Part shown: positions 1 to 5,092 of the stretch, in pieces
Numbering within the stretch: position 1 is the first letter of the stretch
Layout of the letters: every line of letters begins with the position of its first letter
Source: Muribaculaceae bacterium
Lineage (GTDB): Bacteria; Bacteroidota; Bacteroidia; Bacteroidales; Muribaculaceae
Direction: 5' to 3'
Assembly (NCBI GenBank): GCA_009775375.1
Contig: VSPO01000102.1
Location: forward strand, 1 to 6,551
Length of the DNA stretch: 6,551 nt
Position numbers and translations under genes: made by a program
Notes under the pieces: generated by a model
Database searches by the model: none
The model's input: the letters and a program-made list of their open reading frames with translations, nothing else
Told to the model about the DNA's origin: nothing

Positions 1-22
1 TTAGGTTTTTCAACACCGAAAA

Positions 23-53
23 TTGAGTTCTTCCGAATGATTTGCTAATTTTG
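23..53 (+). promoter_or_regulatory. Candidate distal Bacteroidetes-type promoter upstream of the Rpn-family gene
   Basis: TTG at 23-25 lies 20 bp before TAATTTTG at 46-53, which matches the Bacteroidetes -7 consensus TAnnTTTG; the -33 element is only partial. Transcription would start near 58-60 and run toward the nuclease gene. It may be an alternative to the stronger candidate at 97-128. No gene is visible between the two. Confidence 0.4.
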
Positions 54-96
54 CACTTGCCACTTGACTCTACACTGTTTTTTTCGTAGAGGTTTC

Positions 97-128
97 TTTG
101 GTAGTCATAAATAATTGTATTATATTTG
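97..128 (+). promoter_or_regulatory. Promoter of the Rpn-family nuclease gene (and probably rsmA)
   Basis: TTTG at 97-100 and TATATTTG at 121-128, separated by exactly 20 bp, match the Bacteroidetes sigma-ABfr consensus (-33 TTTG, -7 TAnnTTTG). The predicted start is near 133-135, giving a leader of about 55 nt before the ATG at 189. Because rsmA begins 13 bp after the nuclease gene and no good TAnnTTTG was noticed between them, this promoter probably also drives rsmA. Confidence 0.6.
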
Positions 129-188
129 CATAGGAAACAGACATAGACAGTATATGCTTATTGCCGATTGTCAACAACAACAACTTTT

Positions 189-1229
189 ATGGCTGATATG
201 ACACATACAACCAGAAGCAGGCGATTCATCAATCCTTTGACTGACGTAGGATTCAAACGGCTGTTCGGACAGGATGAGAACAAGGGCCTTCTTATTGCAT
301 TCCTTAATTGTCTTTTCAAAGGGAAGCCCATAATCTCGGATCTCACTTATAATGACAAGGAGATCCTGCCAATTGAGGATGAGGGCAAGACCGTCATCTT
401 CGACATCCATTGCACGACATCTACCGGCGAGCATATAGTGGTCGAAATGCAATGTGAACCGCAAGCGTATTTCAATCAAAGGTCGTTGCTATATGCCAGC
501 AGTGCCTACGTAAGGCAGACACAAAAAGGAAAAGATTGGAGCTATACGCGCCTGCAACCCGTATACGTGATATCATTCCTTGACTTTAAGCTTAAGGAAT
601 ATCCGGCAAAGCTTATAACGCGTTCAAGTATACGTGATGATGAGGGGGAACATGCAACTATCAATCCCTATATGCGTTTTATCTATATCCAGCTTCCTTT
701 TTTGCCTAAGGCATTGGAGGATTGCCGGGATAATCTTGAAAAGTGGATTTACATCATAAAAAATATTGAGAATATGGAGACAATACCGATGCAACTTAAA
801 AGCGCCATCGATGAGATGCGCCAGTTTGAGGAGGCAGCTTCAATTGCTTCCATGACAAGTGAGGAATACCGGGCCTATGAAAGATCCTTAAGGAATTATC
901 GGGACAGGATCGGGGTGCTGGAATATTATCAACAGCAATTCACGAATGGACGTGCTGAGGGACGCGCTGCGGGATTAGCTGAAGGACGTGCTGAAGGACG
1001 TGCTGAAGGACGTGCTGAAGGACGTGCTGAAGGACGTGCTGAAGGACGTGCTGAGGGACGCGCTGCGGGATTAGCTGAAGGACGTGCTGAAGGACGTGCT
1101 GAAGGACGTGCTGAGGGGGAGCTTGAGCAGAATTTGAAGAATGCCCGTAATATGAAGGCTTACGGTCTTGACGCAGATATGATCCATAAGGTGACGGGGC
1201 TGTCGTATGAAGAGATAGCTGCATTATAG
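189..1229 (+). CDS. Rpn-family PD-(D/E)XK nuclease (PDDEXK_2, 'putative transposase') with Gly-Arg-Ala-Glu repeat tail
   Basis: The predicted protein is 346 aa from the ATG at 189; an in-frame TTG at 168 and an ATG at 198 are alternatives. The N-terminal part carries the family signature FINPLTDVGFKRLFG (about residues 13-27). The nuclease core follows: Asp72 in VIFDIHC, then Glu86-x-Gln88 in VVEMQCE, the expected D...ExQ metal site of PD-(D/E)XK enzymes. Residues 254-309 are 14 tandem four-residue units, mostly Gly-Arg-Ala-Glu. The end (NMKAYGLDADMIHKVTGLSY) is the family's usual C-terminal segment. E. coli Rpn proteins are DNA endonucleases that promote RecA-independent recombination; some act as anti-phage toxins held in check by a C-terminal product made from inside the gene. 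Whether this one does so is inference. No terminal inverted repeats or target-site duplication were found, so 'transposase' is only a family label. It is intact and ends 13 bp before rsmA. Confidence 0.88.
   Translation: MADMTHTTRSRRFINPLTDVGFKRLFGQDENKGLLIAFLNCLFKGKPIISDLTYNDKEILPIEDEGKTVIFDIHCTTSTGEHIVVEMQCEPQAYFNQRSLLYASSAYVRQTQKGKDWSYTRLQPVYVISFLDFKLKEYPAKLITRSSIRDDEGEHATINPYMRFIYIQLPFLPKALEDCRDNLEKWIYIIKNIENMETIPMQLKSAIDEMRQFEEAASIASMTSEEYRAYERSLRNYRDRIGVLEYYQQQFTNGRAEGRAAGLAEGRAEGRAEGRAEGRAEGRAEGRAEGRAAGLAEGRAEGRAEGRAEGELEQNLKNARNMKAYGLDADMIHKVTGLSYEEIAAL
948..1115 (+). repeat. 14 x 12-bp in-frame tandem repeat inside the Rpn-family gene
   Basis: Fourteen consecutive 12-bp units run without a break. 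The commonest is GGACGTGCTGAA; variants are GGACGTGCTGAG, GGACGCGCTGCG and GGATTAGCTGAA. The order AG-variant, CG-variant, TTAG-variant, then plain units occurs at 948 and again at 1044. The array therefore also has a higher-order period of 96 bp, a sign of segmental duplication by slippage or unequal recombination. Each unit adds four codons, so copy-number change keeps the frame. A degenerate unit follows at 1116-1127. Confidence 0.97.
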
Positions 1230-1242
1230 AAAACGTAGAGTA

Positions 1243-2037
1243 ATGGCGCAAGTAAAAGCAAAAAAGGCTCTCGGACAACATTTCCTGACCGATCTGGAGA
1301 TCGCGCGGAAGATAGCCGACACGATAGAAAAACCGGAGCTCCCGGAAAATGCCAAGATATGGGGAGACCTGCCCGTGCTGGAAATCGGTCCGGGCATGGG
1401 AGTGCTGTCGCAGTTCCTGATGAAGGCCGGGAGAATGGTCAAAGCGGTGGAGATCGATGCGGAAAGCGTAGGGTATCTCAACCGTGTGTTTCCCGACCTT
1501 GAGGTGGTTGAGGGCGATTTCTTGAAAATGGATCTGAGAGAGCTTTTCAAAGGAGAGTTTGCATTGATAGGCAATTATCCCTACAATATATCCTCCCAGA
1601 TCTTTTTCAAGGCTTTGGAATACAGGGAAAATATACCGGTCATTGCCGGAATGCTTCAAAAGGAGGTGGCGGAGCGGATTTGCTCTAAGCCGGGTTCGAA
1701 AGTCTACGGTATTCTTTCTGTGCTATTGCAGGCATGGTATGGTTGCGAATACCTGTTTAATGTTCCTCCATCGGTGTTTTCCCCTCCTCCGAAGGTCATG
1801 AGCGGAGTCATACGTCTGACCCGCAACGACCGGAAGACACTTGGCTGCGACGAGCGATTGTTCAAGACCGTGGTAAAGACCGCCTTCGGTCAGCGTCGCA
1901 AGACCCTGCGCAACTCGCTTGGCGGATTGATACCTGCGGATTCCCCGATCCTTAAGGATCCGATAATGGCACTCCGTCCGGAGCGCCTCGGGGTGGAGGA
2001 ATTCATACGTCTGACTTTGGCTGTCAAGCCGGAATGA
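1243..2037 (+). CDS. rsmA: 16S rRNA (adenine(1518)-N6/adenine(1519)-N6)-dimethyltransferase RsmA
   Basis: This cytoplasmic enzyme transfers four methyl groups from S-adenosylmethionine to two adjacent adenines in the loop of 16S rRNA helix 45, late in 30S assembly. At 264 aa it has normal family length. The signatures are all present: KKALGQHFL (7-15), the SAM-binding loop LEIGPGMGVL (46-55), acidic Glu70 in AVEID for the SAM ribose, GDF (91-93), the catalytic motif GNYPYNIS (110-117; many homologues have NLPYNIS), FSPPPKV (179-185), and the RNA-binding C-terminal segment AFGQRRKTLRNSL (214-226). The ATG at 1243 places KKALGQHFL where expected. The gene follows the nuclease gene by 13 bp and is probably co-transcribed with it. 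Its 3' end faces recA across a strong terminator. A near copy of its last coding bases lies just past its stop codon. Confidence 0.97.
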   Translation: MAQVKAKKALGQHFLTDLEIARKIADTIEKPELPENAKIWGDLPVLEIGPGMGVLSQFLMKAGRMVKAVEIDAESVGYLNRVFPDLEVVEGDFLKMDLRELFKGEFALIGNYPYNISSQIFFKALEYRENIPVIAGMLQKEVAERICSKPGSKVYGILSVLLQAWYGCEYLFNVPPSVFSPPPKVMSGVIRLTRNDRKTLGCDERLFKTVVKTAFGQRRKTLRNSLGGLIPADSPILKDPIMALRPERLGVEEFIRLTLAVKPE

Positions 2038-2063
2038 TACTAAAAGGTCTTGGCAGTCAAGCC
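2017..2063 (+). repeat. Short direct repeat duplicating the rsmA 3' end
   Basis: TTGGCTGTCAAGCC at 2017-2030, inside rsmA, and TTGGCAGTCAAGCC at 2050-2063, after its stop codon, match at 13 of 14 positions. They lie 33 bp apart, a multiple of three. In the rsmA frame both encode LAVKP, so the second copy looks like a remnant of a duplicated or formerly longer C-terminus. Confidence 0.6.
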
Positions 2064-2077
2064 AATGGGGTGAGCAT

Positions 2078-2126
2078 AAAAAAAGTCCTTCCTGACGGAT
2101 CAAATCCGTCAGGAAGGACTTTTTTT
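2078..2126. terminator. Bidirectional Rho-independent terminator between rsmA and recA
   Basis: A perfect 16-bp stem (arms 2085-2100 and 2104-2119) closes a three-base loop, CAA. It is flanked by seven A (2078-2084) and seven T (2120-2126). Read in either direction this is a GC-containing hairpin followed by a U-tract. It lies 40 bases past the rsmA stop and 35 bases past the recA stop, so it serves both convergent genes. Confidence 0.95.
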
Positions 2127-2161
2127 ATAGCCGATTATGTATGGAGGTTTTTGTTTTTAGC

Positions 2162-3373
2162 TTATTCCTCGATTTCCACGTCGAAATCGTCGGCAAAGAG
2201 GTCGTCGCTGTCGGAGGCGCTGTCGGAGCCGAAGTCATCCACGTCGGCGGTTTGCTCCGTCTCTTCCTCTTTGTCGGTGCGCACGGCGTCTTTTCCGGGA
2301 AGGAAAGGATTGACCGTCTTTTTCCTTGATGCCTCTCTTTTCGCTTCGAGAGCGTCTTTGATTTTCTTCTCAAGCTCGGCCGACAGCTCGGCGTTTTCCT
2401 TGATCACCCGCTTCACGGCGTCGCGTCCTTGTCCGAGCTTCGTGCCGTTGTAGGAGAACCAGGCGCCGCTTTTCTTTACGATTCCAAGATCGACAGCCAT
2501 GTCGATGATTTCTCCGGCTTTTGAGATTCCTTCTCCGAACATCAGCTCGAATTCGGTCTTCATGAATGGAGGGGCCACCTTGTTTTTCACGACCTTTACC
2601 TTCGCGAGGCGTCCGATAGTGGTGTCGCCGTCTTTGATGAAAGAGGATGGTCTGATTTCCAGTCTGACGGAGGAATAGAATTTCAGGGCGTTGCCGCCGG
2701 TGGTGGTCTCCGGATTTCCGAACATCAGGCCGATTTTCTCCCTTATCTGGTTGATGAAGATGCAGCACGTGCGAGTGCGGGCGATCGATCCGGTCAGTTT
2801 TCTCATGGCCTGGCTCATCAGTCGGGCGTGGAGGCCGACGTTCTTGTCGCCCATTTCCCCCTCTATTTCAGCCTTCGGGGTGAGGGCAGCTACGGAGTCG
2901 ATCACCAGGACGTCGATAGCTCCGGAGTTGATCAGCTGCTCAGCGATGTCGAGAGCCTGCTCGCCATTGTCGGGCTGTGAAATCCAAAGGTTATTGACGT
3001 CCACGCCAAGTTTTTCGGCATAGAAACGGTCGAAGGCATGTTCGGCGTCGATTATGGCACAAATACCTCCCTGCTTCTGTGCCTCCGCAATGACGTGGAT
3101 CGCCAGCGTGGTCTTTCCGGAAGATTCAGGCCCATAGATTTCCGATACGCGGCCACGGGGAAGGCCACCCACGCCAAGTGCGAAGTCAAGCCCGATAGAA
3201 CCGGTGGAGATTGTCTCCACGTCTTGCACCGCGTCGTCGCCAAGCCTCATGACAGTGCCTGTCCCGAAATCTTTCTCAAGATGAGCCATCGCCACTTCGA
3301 GAGCTTTCTTCTTGGCGTCCATGTCGCTTATACGTCCCACTGCCTGGGCGGGTGCTGATTTTTTCTTTGCCAT
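2162..3373 (-). CDS. recA: Recombinase A (RecA)
   Basis: RecA is an ATP-dependent strand-exchange protein that forms filaments on single-stranded DNA in homologous recombination and repair. The predicted protein has 403 aa; the E. coli protein has 353. Visible landmarks are Walker A GPESSGKT (81-88), catalytic Glu111 in IDAEHAFD, Walker B Asp159 in VLVIDSVAALTPKAEIEGE, Gln209 in INQIREKIG, and the DNA-binding L2 loop with GNPETTTGG (219-227). Numbering runs 15 residues ahead of E. coli because of a lysine-rich N-terminal extension. The extra length at the end is a low-complexity acidic tail: 18 of the last 37 residues are Asp or Glu. In E. coli the shorter acidic tail restrains filament assembly and DNA binding; a similar role here is inference. 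The ATG at 3371-3373 follows an A/T-rich leader without a Shine-Dalgarno. It ends at the shared terminator. Confidence 0.98.
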   Translation of the reverse strand: MAKKKSAPAQAVGRISDMDAKKKALEVAMAHLEKDFGTGTVMRLGDDAVQDVETISTGSIGLDFALGVGGLPRGRVSEIYGPESSGKTTLAIHVIAEAQKQGGICAIIDAEHAFDRFYAEKLGVDVNNLWISQPDNGEQALDIAEQLINSGAIDVLVIDSVAALTPKAEIEGEMGDKNVGLHARLMSQAMRKLTGSIARTRTCCIFINQIREKIGLMFGNPETTTGGNALKFYSSVRLEIRPSSFIKDGDTTIGRLAKVKVVKNKVAPPFMKTEFELMFGEGISKAGEIIDMAVDLGIVKKSGAWFSYNGTKLGQGRDAVKRVIKENAELSAELEKKIKDALEAKREASRKKTVNPFLPGKDAVRTDKEEETEQTADVDDFGSDSASDSDDLFADDFDVEIEE

Positions 3374-3411
3374 ATTTAGTAGTGTTATTTCGTTTTTCGT
3401 TTAAGATTCGA

Positions 3412-3440
3412 TGCAAACGTTTTCTGTTTGCACTGCAAAG
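3412..3440. promoter_or_regulatory. Operator-like inverted repeat over the recA start site
   Basis: TGCAAAC (3412-3418) and GTTTGCA (3426-3432) form a perfect inverted repeat with a 7-bp spacer. The right arm also belongs to a second palindrome, TTTGCA-C-TGCAAA (3427-3439), whose last bases are part of the -7 element of recA. A protein bound here would cover the transcription start. The regulator is unknown; this is not the E. coli LexA box (CTGT-N8-ACAG). Confidence 0.45.
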
Positions 3441-3466
3441 TTAATACAGATTGCGTCTAAAACATA
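3436..3466 (-). promoter_or_regulatory. Promoter of recA
   Basis: On the minus strand TAACTTTG (3443-3436) matches the Bacteroidetes -7 consensus TAnnTTTG exactly. A weak -33 element, TATG (3466-3463), lies 19 bp further upstream. The predicted start is near 3430, giving a leader of about 57 nt. The element overlaps the inverted repeats at 3412-3440. Confidence 0.6.
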
Positions 3467-3525
3467 ATTTTTCAGCCAATAAATTAATGTTCCGCGTTTT
3501 AATTATTCTTAAGAGGAGCGGGTTT

Positions 3526-3549
3526 ACTGCAAGCGTTTTGCAGTGCAAG
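3526..3549. promoter_or_regulatory. Second copy of the recA-upstream palindrome motif
   Basis: ACTGCAA (3526-3532) and TTGCAGT (3538-3544) form a perfect inverted repeat with a 5-bp spacer, followed directly by another TGCAAG (3544-3549). The core TGCAAGCGTTTT (3528-3539) matches TGCAAACGTTTT at 3412-3423 in 11 of 12 positions. The two sites probably bind the same factor and flank the region upstream of recA. Confidence 0.4.
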
Positions 3550-3656
3550 AGGATATTACATTGATTATCTGAGATTTTTCTGTATTGAGGTTTATGAGAG
3601 CACTTTCCTAAAATTTCGGGGTCGTAGGAGCGACAATTTTTTAAGAGAGGACCGTT

Positions 3657-3711
3657 AAAACGTGAAGATTGTCTTTTTATGTCGCTATTGTATAGGAATC
3701 TCACGTTTTTT
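3657..3711 (+). promoter_or_regulatory. Long inverted repeat followed by T6, just upstream of the aminotransferase promoter
   Basis: AAAACGTGA (3657-3665) and TCACGTTTT (3701-3709) are perfectly complementary. With one bulged A the pairing extends by GATT/AATC to 13 bp, leaving a 26-base loop. T6 (3706-3711) overlaps the end of the right arm. This resembles a rightward Rho-independent terminator, but no rightward gene precedes it and the loop is long. It could instead be an operator overlapping the aminotransferase promoter. Confidence 0.4.
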
Positions 3712-3714
3712 CAG

Positions 3715-3722
3715 TAATTTTG
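3715..3722 (+). promoter_or_regulatory. -7 element of the aminotransferase operon promoter
   Basis: TAATTTTG matches TAnnTTTG. The best -33 candidate, TTG at 3688-3690, is 24 bp away, longer than the usual 19-21, so the promoter may be weak or activator-dependent. Transcription would start near 3728 and produce a leader of about 135 nt. Confidence 0.45.
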
Positions 3723-3743
3723 CAGTCCTTGACAGGAAGCAGG

Positions 3744-3770
3744 ATGACTTTTTTCTTTTTTTATTCATAA
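3744..3770 (+). CDS. Possible Phe-rich leader peptide (MTFFFFYS)
   Basis: An 8-codon frame with a TAA stop begins about 15 nt after the predicted transcription start and follows a purine-rich GGAAGCAGG. Four of its codons are Phe and one is Tyr. It lies inside the leader of an aminotransferase operon, where a leader peptide could sense charged tRNA-Phe. Caution is needed: T-rich tracts are common in such leaders and encode Phe by default, and no T-run after a hairpin follows to give a classic attenuator. Confidence 0.25.
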   Translation: MTFFFFYS

Positions 3771-3782
3771 AATAGAAGGGAT

Positions 3783-3849
3783 GAAGGTCTGAAAATCCTG
3801 ACTGCTGCCAAGGAGTGCTGCTAAACCAGCCACTTGCACAAAAACCTTT
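3783..3849 (+). promoter_or_regulatory. Structured 5' leader of the aminotransferase operon
   Basis: An outer pairing joins AAGGT (3784-3788) to ACCTT (3844-3848), extendable by a G-U pair. It encloses a hairpin formed by AGTGCTG (3814-3820) and CAG-C-CACT (3827-3834) around the loop CTAAAC. It ends 15 nt before the start codon. It could be a cis-acting RNA that responds to a metabolite or to translation of the short upstream frame. I do not recognise a known riboswitch class. Confidence 0.3.
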
Positions 3850-3864
3850 GAAAAAAAGATTTAG

Positions 3865-5067
3865 ATGAAGCCAGACATATCAAAACGCGGCTATGAGATG
3901 CCGTCGTCGCCGATACGTAAACTCGTGGGGGCAGCCCGTGAGGCCGAAAAGAGAGGAAAGACCGTCTATCGCCTTAACATAGGCCAGCCCGACGTGCCCA
4001 CCCCTCCCCAGGCCATCGAGGCTCTCCGTCATATCGACCGGACCGTGCTGGAATACTCCCCTTCCGAGGGCATCGAGTCCTTGAGGGTCAAAATGTCGGA
4101 ATACTATTCGCGGTTTGGGATGGAGATTTCTCCGGAAGAGATTATCGTGACGTCGGGAGGGTCGGAGGCTGTGCTGTTTGCATTCATGGCATGCCTCGAT
4201 CCGGGCGACGAGATAATAATCCCAGAGCCGGCTTATGCCAATTATATGGCGTTTGCCATCTCGGCCGGGGCCGTCATAAAAAGCGTCAACTCCAGTATCG
4301 ACGATGGGTTCAGGCTTCCACCCGTGGAGGATTTCGAGGCCCTTATCACGCCCCGGACAAAGGGTATACTCATCTGCAACCCCAACAATCCCACGGGCTA
4401 TATATATTCCGAGGAGGAACTGATGAAGATTGCCGATATCGTCAGGCGTCACAATCTCTTCCTGTTTTCCGATGAGGTCTACCGCGAATTTTGCTATACC
4501 GACCAGCCATTTATCTCCGCCATGTCTCTGCCGGGGATAGAGGAGAATGTCGTGCTGATTGACTCCGTGTCGAAGCGCTACAATGAATGCGGCATACGTA
4601 TCGGGGCGATAGTGACCCGTCACAAGGAATTGCGGGCTAATGTAATGAAATTCTGTCAGGCGCGTCTCAGTCCGCCGTTGCTCGGTCAGATTGTGGCGGA
4701 GGCATCCATCTCCACGCCAGAGGAGTATATGAAATACGTCTACGAGGAATATCTGCGTCGCAGGGATTTCCTGATAAAGTGCATAAACGAGATTCCCGGA
4801 GTCTACAGTCCGATGCCGATGGGTGCGTTTTATACGGTGGCGTCGTTGCCGGTGGAAGATGCCGACGCGTTCTGCAAGTGGTGTCTCGATGAATTTGACC
4901 TTGAGGGCGACACGGTGTTCATGGCCCCGGCCTCAGGTTTTTATACCACTCCCGGGGAGGGGCGCAACCAGGTCCGTATCGCTTATGTCCACAACGTGGA
5001 ATATCTCGCGAGAGCCATGGACGTGCTCGAAGCGGCATTGACGCGCTATGCGCAACTGCGAGAATAA
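3865..5067 (+). CDS. Class I/II PLP-dependent aminotransferase (aspartate/aromatic-type, substrate unresolved)
   Basis: A 400-aa cytoplasmic enzyme that should move an amino group between an amino acid and a 2-oxo acid using pyridoxal phosphate. Fold-type I landmarks occur in order: NIGQPDVPTP (38-47) at the substrate-side N-terminus, TSGGSEAV (96-103) for the phosphate cradle, CNPNNPTG (171-178), SDEVYREF (202-209) with Asp203 for the pyridine nitrogen and Tyr206, the Schiff-base Lys237 in DSVSKRYNECGIRIG with Arg244, and the carboxylate-binding Arg371 in QVRIAYV. The length is normal and no key residue is missing. Databases would probably call it an aspartate aminotransferase, but sequence alone does not fix the substrate. 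A D-2-hydroxyacid dehydrogenase follows after 25 bp, which suggests the 2-oxo acid product may be reduced next. The leader carries a Phe-rich mini-ORF and foldable RNA, so regulation by amino-acid supply is possible. Confidence 0.92.
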   Translation: MKPDISKRGYEMPSSPIRKLVGAAREAEKRGKTVYRLNIGQPDVPTPPQAIEALRHIDRTVLEYSPSEGIESLRVKMSEYYSRFGMEISPEEIIVTSGGSEAVLFAFMACLDPGDEIIIPEPAYANYMAFAISAGAVIKSVNSSIDDGFRLPPVEDFEALITPRTKGILICNPNNPTGYIYSEEELMKIADIVRRHNLFLFSDEVYREFCYTDQPFISAMSLPGIEENVVLIDSVSKRYNECGIRIGAIVTRHKELRANVMKFCQARLSPPLLGQIVAEASISTPEEYMKYVYEEYLRRRDFLIKCINEIPGVYSPMPMGAFYTVASLPVEDADAFCKWCLDEFDLEGDTVFMAPASGFYTTPGEGRNQVRIAYVHNVEYLARAMDVLEAALTRYAQLRE

Positions 5068-5092
5068 AAAATTTCCTTAACTGTTTATCTTT

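Noticed and set aside
948..1115. CRISPR-like array
   Set aside because: The 12-bp units are contiguous, with no unique spacers, and are in frame within a protein-coding gene.
189..1229. Complete insertion sequence, because the family is labelled transposase
   Set aside because: No terminal inverted repeats or target duplications were found around the gene, and the family is a nuclease family that is not bounded like an IS.
940..1659. Minus-strand reading frame of 239 codons rich in QHVL repeats
   Set aside because: It is the antisense of the 12-bp repeat in the nuclease gene and of rsmA; its repeats follow from the plus-strand units, and both sense genes are clearly real.
2034..2453. Plus-strand reading frame of 139 codons after rsmA
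   Set aside because: It runs through the bidirectional terminator and then antisense to the recA tail; its Ser-rich composition mirrors the acidic codons of recA.
3412..3440. Classic LexA (SOS) box at recA
   Set aside because: The arms do not fit CTGT-N8-ACAG or the Gram-positive GAAC-N4-GTTC pattern; kept only as an operator of unknown specificity.
3621..3642. Short hairpin GTCG/CGAC followed by T6 as a terminator
   Set aside because: A 4-bp stem with a six-base loop is too weak, and no gene needs termination there.
3880..4623. Long minus-strand frame opposite the aminotransferase gene
   Set aside because: It lies fully antisense to a gene with all its catalytic motifs; no family signal was seen.
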